From NCBI RefSeq assembly GCF_002994745.2, contig NC_037089.1:79756347-79820346 (forward strand): 64,000 nucleotides of DNA, read 5' to 3'. This document shows, one piece after another, positions 9,828 through 21,777 of the stretch. Below the pieces are notes generated by a model, which worked only from the letters and a program-made list of their open reading frames with translations, was not told the DNA's origin and made no database searches. The translations under genes were made by a program, and so were the position numbers. The stretch's first letter is position 1; every line of letters starts with the position of its first letter. The stretch comes from Rosa chinensis. Its lineage: Eukaryota; Streptophyta; Magnoliopsida; Rosales; Rosaceae.

Positions 9828-11085
9828 AGCGAGAAATGAAAACCCTAGAGAAAAGATAAAGACTCAATTTTTTTTCTTTGGATAATATATATAGACTCAA
9901 AATTTTAGGTAGAGTGGGAAACTTCCCCCCCTTTTTTTCAATCATATGGCATTTTTTTTTTCTTTTTCTTTATTTTCATATTTATTCATTCAAAAAAAAA
10001 ATCATTTGTTATCATTTACGGTTTAAGATTTAAAATTTAAACTTCAAAATATGCCGCCGCCACAGAGTTTCAATGAATTTCATTGGAGAGTGAGCTTGAG
10101 ATATATGAATTGTAGTATGACAGTCCAAGTAAAGCTCTTGCCTTCCTTTTAAAAGGCTTATTCCTTTAAAAAAAAAAACGGACAACTATTAAGGCACCAA
10201 TTTAGTACCCATGTATAAGGCTAGAGATCTCTAAGTCAGAAGTACAAACAAAACATATAGAAATCTGAGAGCTTAAAATAAAATCTATAGAGAAATGTTA
10301 CTCTTAGAATATGTGATGTGATCAACCTATTTTCTTTTGTCTCTTAGTGAGATTATTCTTTCTTATAAGCTTGATACGTACTTACACTACTCAATTGATT
10401 CTCTGCTCTGTTGTGGTTTAAGATTTGAAATTTAGACTTCAGAATATGTTGCCGCCATCGGGTTTCAATAAATTAATTTCATCGGAGAGTAAGTTTGTGA
10501 CATATGGATTCCAGTCTGATAGTCTAAGTAAGGCTCTTGCCTTCCTATTAAAAATCTTATTCCTTTAAAAAAAGCGGACAATTATTAGGGCTCCGATTTA
10601 GTGCCCCCGTATAAGGCCAGAGATCTCTAAGTTATTCCAGAAGTACAAACAAGGCATATAGAAATCTAAGAGCCTAGAATAAAAGCTATAGGGAAATGTT
10701 ACTCTTAGAAGATGTGATGCGATCAACCTATTTTCTTTTGTCTCTTAGTGAGATTATTCTTTCTTACAAGCTTGCTACTTACACTACTCAATTGACTCTT
10801 GCTTTGCTGTGTTTTACCGTCATTGGATCTAAATCAAATGGTGTAGAATAGCAAGCTAATTTTGTGTTCACCTGCTAGTTCACTCCTCTTTGTGATTAGA
10901 AATGTTGACTGTGCACTTTCATGATATAAGTAGGTCATATTTTAAAACATAATGTAAAGTTCATTCAGTAAAGAATGGATCAGATTAGATATTTTTTGGT
11001 TATCCAATTGTCTCATGTTGACACGGTAATTGTTAGTACCAATTTTAGGCATTAATATGTCAAGACAACAAATAAAAATATTTAA
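9828..11085. other. interior of CACTA-type element, upstream of the captured gene
   Basis: 9828-10017 may hold the captured gene's 5' flank ('GAAAACCCTAG' on the plus strand). 10018-10814 is a direct duplication. No gene recognised. Confidence 0.45.
10018..10814. repeat. direct duplication of about 400 bp
   Basis: 10018-10414 and 10423-10814 align along their length (for example 'GTCTCTTAGTGAGATTATTC' in both). They differ by scattered substitutions and a few small gaps. No coding potential seen. Confidence 0.85.
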
Positions 11086-11089
11086 TTTT

Positions 11090-12065
11090 CTTAATCAAGC
11101 GACAACTCATAGAAGTCATCGCTTAATTATTTCCTAAGATAAAGTTTCAGTTACACATAAACATTAAGCAATAACTCATAGAAATCATCGCCTAATCATT
11201 GACCTTTTGCGAGGAAGTTTCAATTGTCACACACACACACACACACACACCCTAGGTGACAACCCATACAAATAGTTGCACACCTATTTGATCTTCTGCA
11301 AGGAAGTTCTAGTTATCGCATAAACATTGAGTGACAACTCATATATGTTGTCACCTAATTGATCTTCTACGAGGAAATTCCAATTGTCCCATAAACATTA
11401 AGCGACAACTAGAAGAAGTCATCGCCTTATTGGTTTTCAGCGAGGAAGTTCAAGTTGTCACATAAACATTAACCGACAACTCATACAAGTCGTCGTCTAA
11501 TTGGTTTTCAGCGAGGGAGTTCAAGTTGTTACACAAACACTAAGCGACAACCAGTAGAAGTCATCGCCCAATTGATCTTTTGCGAGAAAATTAAAGTTGT
11601 CACATAAACATCAACCGACAACTAGTAGAAGTCGTCACCTAATTAGTTTACAGTAAGAAAGTTCAAGTTGTCACACAAACATTAAGCGACAATGTGTTAA
11701 AGTTGTCGCCCAATTGATTTTCAGCGAGGAAGTTAAGGTTGTCACATAAACATTAATTAACCGACAACTCACAGAAGTTGTCGCTAAATCAGTCTTCAGC
11801 GACAAAATCCTAGTTGTCACATAAATATTAAGCGACAATTCGCAAAAGTCGTTGCTTAATTAATCTTTTGTTAGGAAGTTAAAGTTGTCGCACAAACATT
11901 AACTGACAGTCGGTAGAAATTGTCGCCTAATTGACATTTTGCAAGGAATTGAGTGTCGCATAATGTCATATGGGCGACAACTATCAATTTCTCGCAAATA
12001 CCTACTTTATGTGACAAATTGGTTGTCGCCGATGAGATTATGTGCGACAACTTAAATTTCCTCAT
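11090..12065. repeat. right subterminal tandem repeats of CACTA-type element
   Basis: About ten imperfect units of roughly 70 bp, each with 'GTTGTCACATAAACATTAA(G/C)CGACAAC', a 'GTC(A/G)TCGCCTAATTG' block and 'CAGCGAGGAAGTT'. 11229-11251 holds a (CA)n tract. The GCGACAA/TTGTCGC cores are probably transposase-binding motifs by analogy with other CACTA elements. Confidence 0.8.
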
Positions 12066-12140
12066 ATTTGCCAAGCTTTTGCAACGAATTTTGGGTTGTC
12101 ACAATGATATTCCTCGCTTTTTCTATTTTCTCTTGTAGTG

Positions 12141-13094
12141 TACAAAGGTGCATCTTAGAGAAGTTTATGTGTCTATTTATTGGACTCGATATCACTATTC
12201 GAGCTATTAAATCCAAAAAAGTTATGAGAGAAGATCTTTTGGATTTAGACACATATTGGCTTAATTTGTCACGACAGGATAGGTCATCCTAGTCATGATA
12301 TGATGATCCGTCTACTAAAGACTTCACATGGACATCCTTTCTTTCGAGCGAAATGAAGCATGAATCAAAAGTTGATTCTTGGACTAAGTATGACCGCCGC
12401 AGCCGCCTCCAGAGCCGTCGCCGTCCACCACCAGCCTAGGGTTAGCATAGTCCGTATCCATGATGCCATGGATAGCTTACATCATGGTGATGACGGCTCA
12501 GGTGATATTGCAATCACCAACTTCGCTTCAAATAGCGTTTCAAATGCTTAGGCCCAACCAAAATCCTCAGTTGATTCTAAGGCCTCTTGCTTATTTTAAA
12601 AAGCCCGTTCCTTAGAGAAATTAGGACTGAGACAGTCTTATGCAAAGGATATGAAAATACTGGTTCTGTTCTTACATAAAATCCATGAGGATTCTGTTAA
12701 CTGATTCAACCAACCTGCGGACGGTTAAATATCTCATGATGTTGGTTGACACGCAAACACGCTGGTCACGTGTTGTGCCATTACCCACTTGTAATGCTAC
12801 TTATACTACACTCCTAGTACATATCATATAACAACGGGGTCACTCCTCGGATCATCCTATTCCGTCAATTGGACTTGACGATGCTAAAGAGTTTACATCG
12901 AAAACTTTCAATGGATATTGCAATGGGACTGATGTTGGACATCATATTCTCATGAACACACCCAAATAGTCTCGTGGAAATGACTACGATGGTAGTCAGG
13001 ACATTGGTAATGCGCACCAATCTCCTTATATTTGCTTGGGGTGATGCAATATCTCATGCAGCTATGCTAATTCGTCTAAGACCCACCGCCACTT
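12141..13094 (+). pseudogene. copia integrase remnant, element B
   Basis: Aligns with element C from 42715 to about 43555. The 'ACACGCTGGTCACGTG' segment (about 12757) corresponds to the first Asp region of the integrase core, and 12955-13090 to the segment after the second Asp. Multiple stops. 12359-12551 has a short open frame with an Ala/Val-rich patch that is not a separate gene. Confidence 0.6.
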
Positions 13095-15679
13095 TGTAAC
13101 GTCCTTAACCTAAATTCATCGGTTTACTAGTCATTTGGACGGTAAACGATCTTTACTTTCACTTTTACTGTCGTTTCAGTACTTTTAGTGGCCCTAAAAG
13201 TTGACTTTTTGTTTGGGTCAAAATTTGAGAAAATTTCCTTCATGAAAATTGTAGAGGACATTAAACCGAGCGCGTGCATATGTGGTACGTAAAAATCGGA
13301 GTTTGTATACGAAAGTTATGGCCAAAATACTAAAGTTACTTTTTATGGTAAATTTCTAAAAAAGGCTGAGTTACTGTACTCGGAAATTTACCGAGTCTTC
13401 CTCTTCCTCTCTCCCTGATTCTCTCTTCCTCTCCGATCCCTTCAGCTTCTTCCAGCCATATGTCCTTCATCCGACGACGGATTTTGACGTATAAGATGTC
13501 GTTGGAAAGCTCTCTTCCTTCTCTTCATTTCTGGTTCGTTTGGTAGTTTAATATGAACTGTGGAAGGTGCAGCAATGAGAAGAAGAGGACGGTCACTGTA
13601 GCAAATTGAGGTCAACGCCGGTTTCTTCCGATTCTGGCCACCCCAGATGATCAAGTTAGGTTTTTTAGAAGCGCCTTGGGACGTAGATGATGCTACCCAA
13701 GTATTTTACCGTGATTTAAGCGAGAAGGAAGAATCGAAGATTTGAAATTCTGGGTTACTATTCACAAATCGGGTTCAAACTTCTCCTTAATTGTTGAGGT
13801 ACTTCTACTCATTTTCTGACTTTGTCACAGTTGAGAAAGTTGTTGGGTGTGTTGAGTGGGTGCTGCTACCAAAGTTTTGTGGCCATCAGAGGTGGTGGCC
13901 GGCCCACGCGCTGCCACTGTTGGTGGCGCGTGGAGGCGAGTAAAGTAGGTTTTTAATTGCTGTTTTACCCCAATTAAATCCTATAAATGTTGTGGAGCTT
14001 ATATATGAAGTTTGGTGAAGATTGGTGAGGTTTTGAATGTATTATGAATTTTCAAAAATTATGAGTTTCGATTATCGATTTACGAGAATCCGACCGACCC
14101 GGATTTCTCTTGGTTCTGCCCTAGAACCCTTAAAATAATGAATTTGTGTTATGGTGGAGTTTGGGTTGAATTGGGAAAGAAATGGAAGTGTTGATTTATG
14201 AGGATATTATTTTTGGATCGTATTAAATGGCTGGGTTGTTATTCACGGAACATAATTGTGTACAGGGCAACGTACTGAGCTATTGCTCAACGAAGCATAT
14301 GCGTGATCGCCTAAATAGAACTGTGAGTGGACTTTTGTTTTAAATAACGATGCATGCATATATTTTGAAATTATTGATTAATATAATTATCATTTTATTT
14401 ATCGAGCATAATATTTTACCTTGGATTATAATTTTGACATTGTTTTTCTATATGAATTTCAGTTACGAATCTATTATGCTCGGATTTGGATTTATGATTT
14501 ATTTTCATAAATATGATTTAATTTTTGGAGATTAATTATGAATTATTTTCAATTATGATTCGGAAATGGATTTTGAGTATTGGTTAAGTATCTCCGTTAT
14601 ATGGCTTTTATTTGAAATCATGATTTTCGACGGATTATTTTCCGAGGTGATTTCAAGAAATTTATAATACATTTCTATTCGTCGATATTGAGATTTCTAG
14701 AATATTTTTCGAAAATGGGATTTTCGACGGAATTATATTTATCGATTATTTCTAGCCTAATGGTTTATGATTTCGAGAATAATTTAGCGTGCGGGGCCAC
14801 ATTGTTGGATTATGTATTTTCTCGTGAGATGTTGGGGAAGCCTTACTGATTTTCGAGTTTTCATGTGGTTTTAAACCACCATATGTACCTGGGTCGTCAT
14901 ATTTATTGCTAGCTAGCCTATTAGTACTCCTCTCTGCTTACTATGTGTTCGTGGGTGAGTAGAGCAAAGCATGGGATGCTCCAGAGTGTGGGACACTCCG
15001 ACCTGAGCCTGGGAGGCTCCCTTATTTGTATGGTGAGAACTTCTTCCCCACATTTGAATGATACCTTCAGCTAGTGGGGCTAGCTCGATTTCTTTTGACC
15101 AGCGGGGCTGGAATGTTTTCACGAATTTTCGTATTGCGATAAATATGTTTTATACACGTTGCATGCATCAAGGTTTTTAAAGGAATAAATGTGGGAAAAT
15201 ATTAAAGCTTTACTTTCATTTGAATTATCTTATTTATTTATTTTTGTCCACTCACTCTAACGTGTTTTAAATTACTTTCCCCTTGGCCCTTCGGTTTCAA
15301 ATGCCCAATTTGCAGGCGATTTAGTGGAGGTCAGGCGTACATGGCATATGAGGCATAATTGTCACTACTTCCGCATTGTAGGATTCCTTGATCATTTACT
15401 CTTCTTTTTAAATCCCTGTGTATTAGTATTGCTCTGATAACCTTTGGGATCAGTATTGTTGAGTTTTGTGTTTTGTGAAAGTGGAGTTTATGGTAATTGG
15501 GAGCAGGGTGACTCCAGGAGTATAAGGTTGGTTTGCTTAAAGTGTTTTGTGTGTTTTACAGGTTTTTGGGTAGTCCATTTTAGGGGTGACTCTGCCGAAT
15601 TTTTGGTAGAGCTATTCTTAAGGTGGGCCTCGTAGGGCCTCTTTTGGTTTCAGAGTGAAACCCGGGGCGGGTCCTGTCA
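13095..15679. mobile_element. solo LTR, Ty3/gypsy-like, 2.6 kb
   Basis: Starts TGTAACGTCC (13095), ends GTCCTGTCA (15679), and is flanked by the 5-bp direct repeat CACTT (13090-13094 and 15680-15684). When it is removed, the copia integrase homology of element B joins up. The TG...CA ends, the size and the TGTAACG start resemble long LTRs of plant chromoviral gypsy elements. No internal coding region, PBS or second LTR is present, so it is a solo LTR left by recombination. Strand is not fixed. Confidence 0.75.
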
Positions 15680-15684
15680 CACTT

Positions 15685-17419
15685 AATCTACCTTTGCGTT
15701 ATAGCTAGTGACTGGGTACAAGTATCGTACTTACGCATATTTGAATGTGCCATTCATGTGCCAATTGTGCAGCCACATCGCTCTATGATGGGTCCTTACA
15801 GACAAATGGGCAACTACATTGGATTTGAGATTTCCACAATCGTCCGCCACTTAATGCCCTTGCTAGGCGATTTCCTTATAGCTAGATTTGCATATGTCAC
15901 TTTGATGAGACAGTCTTCCAGTCGTTAGAGGGAGATAAGAACACAAATGTTCAGCAGGAACGACAGGAATTGTCGTGGCCTATTCCCACTATGTCTCATC
16001 TCGATCCCTGTTAAAGTGACGAGATCACACAAATATGCTGCAAACATGCCTGCAAGGATCGACGTCCCTACGTGAGGATGTAGCGCCACCCTACACGGGA
16101 GGTAGGCATGGCGCCAACGCCAAAGAAAGTGGCACTCTGGCATTATAGGCCATGGTCCCAGCTAGGATGCATGTAAGGCCCGTGGGTTCGAATGATACTT
16201 TGACACAACTCAATCCTTGGATCATCGATACTCAAAATTTGTCTCATGAGAATCTTCCGGATTATGGTTATCGTTGGGGGATGCCTCAACGTTAGAACCT
16301 ATTCCTGAGAATATAGAGCTCTTTAAAAATTACACTAGTGTACTTGAGATGTGGGATAGAAACTCCATCATAATTGATGATATAGTTGCGCATGAGTTTG
16401 TTGAGTCTGATAACATCGAACCACACTCCATTGATAAATGAATGCCAACGTAGAGAAATTTGGCCTAAATGGAACGATGCGATCCATGTTAAGTTGGATT
16501 CTTTAACGATGAGGAAGGTTTTCGAGCCAGTGATGCCAACACCTCCTAACAAAAAACCTATTGATTAATGGGTCTTCGTTAGAAAGGGTGATGAGAAAAA
16601 GAGATGGCAATCTCGCCTTATGGCTAAAGACTTCTCACAAAACGCCCTAGAATTGACTACGATAAGACATATTCTCTCGTAATGGATGTCATTGCACTCC
16701 ACTACCCTGTCAGTTTGGTAGTTTCTGAATAACTGAACATGCAGCTTACAAATGTGGTCACTATGTATCTCTATGGGGATCTAGATACGGAATGTACATC
16801 AAGGTTCATGGTGAACTTCATTTACCCAAGTCAAGTGGCTCTAGACCACGGAGCGCGTTTTACAAAAAGGTTGAAACGCTCACTAAAGTGACTACTTGAT
16901 TGGGAAGGGATATGCCTGCGCGTTTCCATAATAAGTTTCGGATTCTAGCGCGGCTCATGTTGGACATGATCTTCATTGGAAACCCTTAAAGAGTTAAGGA
17001 AAACCGCTGAACACTTGAAATCCACTTTTGAGATGAACGATTTTGGGAGAACATGATTATGTCTCAGTTTGGAACTTGAGCATCGTGTTGATAGATACTT
17101 AGGCATTTTGACAAGGTTAAGCCTTCAAGCACCTCCATGATCGTCCGTAGTCTTGATCCTGAAAATGATCTTCTTCGTCCAAATGATGATGACGAAGATG
17201 TGTTAGAGACAGAAGTGTCTTACTTGAGTACAATAGGCGCATTATTGTACTTAGCTCAATGCACAAGACCGGATATCTCATATGTTGTGAACTTGTTAGC
17301 TAAGGTATACCTTTGCGCCAAACGACGCCATTGGATTAGTATAAAAGATATCTTTCGATACTAGAGATGTATGAGTGATATGGGCATGGCGGCATGCTTT
17401 ATCCCTACAGAGAGTATCA
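15685..17419 (+). pseudogene. copia integrase end / RT remnant, element B
   Basis: 15700-15930 continues the integrase C-terminal part; 15930-16400 is the linker; 16450-17364 is RT, matching element C 44480-45490 with deletions. The YVDD box region (about 16950) is lost in a short deletion. 17137-17364 still reads 'LAQCTRPDISY', a conserved segment near the end of RT. Confidence 0.65.
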
Positions 17420-18150
17420 AGTGTCACCAACAAATTCTATATACTTGGAAAAAGTTTTTGGATAGAAAGAAACAAAAACAAAATAAAATTTTGTGAAATA
17501 TTCTCCTCAGAAACATAAATTCACACCTCTTTCTGGTTAACAAAACAGAAGGTAGGGAAGAGGAGTACCTGACCAACAATGTACTGTATGTTTGTATCTG
17601 CATTACCTATAGTAGTGACACAAAAAACAAATGAAAGTATATATATAAATTGGTGCAATGGAGAAAAAATTCAGTTATTAATTAAGCCAATTCTCAGACA
17701 GAATGGTTAAATTTTTGAAGTACCTATAATGCCCATGGTTTATTAAAACTCCACAAAAATATATAAATATTGTACGAAGGATATGATGGGAAGGATATGA
17801 TGGTAATCTTGATAATAAAAGGCAAACAAAAAGTAAGGCAAGAGGATTCTGCGGCAGAAAGAAGAAATTAGAAAAAAAAAAAAGCAGTCGCACACGATCT
17901 CCAGATTAGAGGAGAACTGCCCGGACACTATCTCAACACAGACGGAGGCTCAATATGTGGGAATTGATCGGAGTACAAATGGATTATACAAATGGAATTG
18001 CCCGAGCACGATTTGCATCAATACTCATTCCTCTTCCAATTTACAATTCTTGCGAACTTAGAAAACAAACACAGAAAGAAGAACAGAGAGGAATCAAACC
18101 CAAAAGGAGGAGAAAGAGAAAGAAACAAATCGGCTGACAGTTTGTAGACT
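17420..18150. other. unidentified insert in copia B RNase H region
   Basis: Copia homology stops near 17419 ('CCCTACAGAGAG' in both elements) and resumes near 18175 ('GATATCTTGGAGGTCTACA'), with about 730 bp of unrelated AT-rich sequence between. No clear terminal repeats and no open frame longer than about 70 codons. Origin unknown. Confidence 0.5.
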
Positions 18151-18758
18151 TGATAATTCCCATTGGGTAAAAGACTGTGATATCTTGGAGGTCTACATAA
18201 TAGACTTTAATCGCTATATCTTCGAACAATGCAGAGTTTATTACTCTTCACAAAGTGGTTCGTGAATATATATGGATTGGAGCCATAATTACTCATGTTC
18301 GAACAATTGTGGTTTGAAGTCTACCATAGATGAGCCTACAAGCATTAAAGATAATGCTGCTTGTTTTGAACAAATGAAGCAAGGCTACATCAAAAGCGAC
18401 AACACCAAGGATAATTAGCAACAACAGACTCTCCTCAAGATCAAAGTGAACTAGGTTTGATCTGAGGACAGTGTGGCAGACTTGCTCTGTAAGTCATTGC
18501 CTAGATTCCACTTTCGAGAAATATGTTGGTAGCATCATTTGCGGAAGTTATCCGAACTCCTATGACCATTTTCATCAGGGGAAGATGCAGACATCAGGGG
18601 GAGATGTCTACATATATGGTTTCTAAACGTGAAGGGTGTGTTGTGCTCTTTTTCCCCTTCGACCGAGGTTATTTTTGTCCCACAGGGTTTTTGTTACTCA
18701 GCAAGGTTTTTAATGAATCAACAAGAGGAGCACCATGTTTGGGCGACACAAGGGGCAG
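18151..18758 (+). pseudogene. copia RNase H remnant and 3' leader, element B
   Basis: 18290-18520 aligns with the RNase H end of element C (45880-46140) with stops. 18580-18758 aligns with its untranslated 3' part ('GTTATTTTTGTCCCACAGGG') up to a short polypurine run before the 3' LTR. Confidence 0.65.
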
Positions 18759-18993
18759 TGTTCAAGTAAATTCAGAATGTGTCTGACCCAAACTTTAGGT
18801 AACTTGATCTAGTGGTAATAGGGTTTTAATTAGAGATAATCTCAAAGAATATCTTAGAGATATCCATTAATTGTATGATTACCTTTCCTTGTACGATTGA
18901 GATTGTATGCGTTGTAATCTTCTATATAAAGAAGCTCCTATTATCAATGAGAATACATAACAATTCTCTCTCAAATATCGTTTCCCTAAAACA
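18759..18993 (+). repeat. 3' LTR of copia element B
   Basis: 235 bp, TG...CA, pairs with 4192-4428; followed by the target duplication ATTGG at 18994. Confidence 0.9.
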
Positions 18994-19365
18994 ATTGGGT
19001 ATTAGGTTAAAATATACTAGTCCCTTAACATGTGCTCCGCACATGTCAATTGGCTTTTATTTTTTTAAAGTTACAGCAATTTCTCTCCCTATTTTAGGGA
19101 AGCTTCTCTTTTTATCATGGGAGGTATTGCAAATTTTTCAAATATGAGATAGTGTATTGACTATCTTATCCTCATATAGAAATAATTTATTTATTAATAT
19201 TTATATTATGTGATGGCATATATGGTAGTTTAAAAATTTAACCATTTCCTGAAGAATTGACTTAATTATATAAGATATATAATATTGTGTAAGTGGGCAA
19301 TCTCTTAGAGTGTTTGGGTAAGTGGGGTTAATTAACCCCAAAATTGTGTAAATGGTCATTATCCC

Positions 19366-20532
19366 TTATTTTAATCGTTTTAATACACGTAACATTTTGG
19401 GATTTACTCAAAACAAAAAGAAATCAATTCTCAATCACGTGCTCAATCAAAACGTACCTGCATATGAACCCCATGCTCTTCCCCAATTGAAACTGAAATA
19501 CACACTCTCACTGCAGTTCAAATCGGCGTTCACTTGATCCGGTCGATCTCCGAACTCTTCAACCAGTCCGATTTCCACAAGAAAACTCCCCAATCTCCTT
19601 CTGCAACTACAACCCCTAGATACCCACAAAGGTGCCCAACTTTTCCCTTCTTTCAGAGTATCAATTATTTGTTCAAATCTCTCAACTTTCCTTGTTATAA
19701 TTCAATTTCAATTTGCTGCATGTTGGAGCACAAAAATTCGGGAGGAAGATTACCCAACAAAAATCTCCCTCCTTCGGTCCTTCCATCTTCAAGAAGCCCT
19801 AGACGCATCCATCTTGCAATCGATTATGGGAGAAGGGACCTGCAAAACAGAAAAACACTCCGACTCCCAAGTAAATTTCAATTCGAGAAGAATAAAAAAT
19901 GAAATTGGATTGATACTTGTTACCCTCTCCCAACTCCTCCTATCAGCTTGAGGATTTATAGTCATCTCTCCCTTGATCTTCACTCCATGGTTCTTGGCCC
20001 TTACTCCATGTTGTGGTGGGCGTAGTGGCGTTTTCCCGTTCTCCACTATCTCATTATCTTTTGCAATCTTTCACTTTAGCAAGTTACTAGTCACTTTGGG
20101 CTTTAACTGATTTGGCTAAATGGGTGGGGGCCCAAAATTTTACACCCCCACACTGCATGTCTACCCAATTGTCACAATCCTTTGAATTCTGTTTCGCTGA
20201 GAAGAAATACTCTTCAAGTTTTGATCTTTCGTGTGTATGCATCTCATTTTCTAATTTCATTTCATTTTCGTTAAAATTTATTCTGTACAAGACTTGTTTA
20301 ATCTGTAGGACTGATCTTCATATTCATGTATTTAGGAATTTTAGACCTTTATATTTTGCCCTGTTTTGATTAGTATTACTTATCTGTTAATAAGAAATGT
20401 GATTGAACAACAGGCCGGTACTTTTGCCAATTCAAAGTTTTGTGATAGAACATCTGAATGTGTATAGATATAATGCTAGATGTTACAACTTGTTTATATG
20501 TTCTGCAGTTTGATTATTTGGTTCCAGCTGCC
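19366..20532. other. upstream region of the F-box gene
   Basis: No recognised gene. A 'TTCTGCAG' splice-acceptor-like site ends at 20509, just before the F-box start, so a 5' UTR intron is plausible and a first exon may lie near 19500-19900. A frame at 19534-19902 is open, but its sequence matches nothing known to me. Confidence 0.4.
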
Positions 20533-21777
20533 ATGAGAGGTGGTGATAGTACCAAAAGAATTTACTCTAGAAAATCCCAGTCGACCTTGGGAGCAGTACC
20601 GGCCTCTGAGTTGATGAATATTGAAATTGATGATCTCCCGGATGTTGTGTTGGTTGAAATTCTTTGTCGGCTTCCATGCTATAAGTTTGTTTCAAAATGC
20701 AAGTGCGTGTTCAAACGTTGGTGCAATGTCATGTCCGGTCCTTATTTTCTTGGCCGCTTTCTATGTCTCCAGAGTGATCGTGAGCAAACACCAATAATTC
20801 GTACTCTGATAACCAACAAAGGGGAGGAGTTCCTTACTAGAATGTCATCGTCCGCCAAGCCGCTAGCTCTGTTGTTTGAAAGACTCATGAGTTCTCACCA
20901 TTTGGAACAAGAGCCGGTAGTGGTAGCTACGTATAATGACTTGGTTTTGTGCTGTACAACCTGGGGCTATTATCAACGTGATTACTACATCTGCAATCCG
21001 TGCACAGTTCAGTGGGTTCCTGTTCCTCCCCCTCCTCGAGTTTACCGGTATACACCAGTGGGATTCATGTGTGATCTTCCCTACTATAACTGTACGAAAG
21101 ATGATCAGGGAGGAAGTTTCATTCAGGTCAATGCTGAGTATATGTGCACGATAGTGAGATTAATTCTTCGTAAGAGATCTGTCTGCAAACTCAAAGTGCA
21201 AATCTTCTCCTCTGATACCGGTGAATGGAAAACATCAACTATATCAATTCCATCAGGCTTTGTTTCAGACACCGTCCCTCTAGAGAGGAGCTTCAGTTAC
21301 AATGGCATGCCGTATTTTGTGGGTGATGAACCTGGTGATCAAAATTTTCTTATGGGGTTGGATCCATTCATGATCAACAATAGTAACAGTGCTCTTAGTT
21401 TATCTAGTACTAGCCGTAATAGTACTAATGATGATGATATCATTGATCACTATAAATGTCGTTTCATTCGATTTGATGATCCAAACTCTTTTCTACTTCG
21501 GTATCTTGGTGAATACAGAGGGTGTCTGCACATGTGCGACTATCATGATCATACCTCTGCTCTTTTTGTTCGGGAGTTGAAAGAAGAAGAAATGCATGGA
21601 GGAGCTGGCAAATTATGTTTGGAAGGCATGATGAAGGATTATTCACTGGACATAAAAATGGTTCCGGGTTATGATATTGTTGATTTACAATTTTTAGACC
21701 CCAATAACGAGGATATTTATATATATACATTGGCAAAGACATTGTCAGGTACAACATTCGAACAAGAGATTGGTTAA
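20533..21777 (+). CDS. F-box protein, C-terminal end shifted
   Basis: An F-box domain occupies residues about 31-76 ('IDDLPDVVLVEILCRLPCYKFVSKCKCVFKRW'-type pattern with the LPxxxLxxIL core), followed by an F-box-associated region with 'LVLCCTTWGYYQRDYYICNP', where the CNP motif typical of this plant class is visible. Family role: substrate adaptor of SCF ubiquitin ligases through SKP1. The start was taken at 20533 (414 aa), just after a likely splice acceptor; the frame is open back to 20458. At about 21716-21728, a TATATATATA tract shifts the frame. The other frame then reads 'DIVRYNIRTRDWLKLVENIP' and ends with TAA at 21876-21878, which fits the family's C-terminus better. The last ~15 residues of the annotated frame are therefore probably not native. 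Confidence 0.75.
   Translation: MRGGDSTKRIYSRKSQSTLGAVPASELMNIEIDDLPDVVLVEILCRLPCYKFVSKCKCVFKRWCNVMSGPYFLGRFLCLQSDREQTPIIRTLITNKGEEFLTRMSSSAKPLALLFERLMSSHHLEQEPVVVATYNDLVLCCTTWGYYQRDYYICNPCTVQWVPVPPPPRVYRYTPVGFMCDLPYYNCTKDDQGGSFIQVNAEYMCTIVRLILRKRSVCKLKVQIFSSDTGEWKTSTISIPSGFVSDTVPLERSFSYNGMPYFVGDEPGDQNFLMGLDPFMINNSNSALSLSSTSRNSTNDDDIIDHYKCRFIRFDDPNSFLLRYLGEYRGCLHMCDYHDHTSALFVRELKEEEMHGGAGKLCLEGMMKDYSLDIKMVPGYDIVDLQFLDPNNEDIYIYTLAKTLSGTTFEQEIG

Larger units (their letters stand above)
7196..12140. mobile_element. CACTA-type element, non-autonomous, in copia B
   Basis: The right end reads ...CTCTTGTAGTG at 12140; reversed, this is CACTACAAGAGAAAATAG, a classic CACTA terminus. Copia sequence resumes at once (12141, matching element C near 42715). 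Both sides carry subterminal arrays of 'GCGACAAC / GTTGTCGC' and 'TGCGAG' motifs, typical of En/Spm elements. The left terminus is degraded: no CACTA is seen, and the border near 7196 is placed where copia homology ends. No transposase is recognised inside. It carries a captured RRM gene fragment (8757-9827) and a 400-bp direct duplication (10018-10814). Confidence 0.75.
4192..18993 (+). mobile_element. Ty1/copia element B, decayed, with nested insertions
   Basis: Two LTRs (4192-4428 and 18759-18993) are flanked by identical 5-bp target duplications ATTGG (4187-4191 and 18994-18998). Between them are the PBS, a gag remnant (5527-6632), then protease, integrase, RT and RNase H remnants cut by a CACTA-type element (about 7196-12140), a solo LTR (13095-15679) and an unidentified insert (about 17420-18150). 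By hand count the LTRs differ at about 22 of 235 sites plus a 2-base gap, older than element C. All frames are broken; it cannot move on its own. Confidence 0.9.
3115..19365 (+). mobile_element. MULE-like non-autonomous element, split by copia B
   Basis: Left end GGGATAATGACAATTTACAC (3115) and right end (19365) are inverted copies of each other over about 70 bp with mismatches. The flanks are atattttaa (3106-3114) and ttattttaa (19366-19374), a 9-bp duplication with one mismatch, which is the Mutator-superfamily size. Removing copia B (4192-18993) leaves about 1.4 kb with no transposase. Order inside: TIR, (CT)n at 3246, a coding-like GC-rich segment (3290-3720), a TTATTGGGG array (3840-4010) and a CCGG-rich segment (4012-4120). 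The element at 56411-58130 has the same order when reversed. Confidence 0.75.

Noticed and set aside
11090..12065. Regular repeats of about 70 bp that look array-like
   Set aside because: Not CRISPR: units are imperfect, lack unique spacers, and end in a CACTA terminus in a plant genome.
12359..12551. 63-codon frame with an Ala/Val-rich patch
   Set aside because: Lies in the integrase remnant of copia B; its surroundings align with copia C.
19534..19902. 122-codon open frame
   Set aside because: No ATG in good context, no recognised family, and lies in the likely 5' region of the F-box gene.
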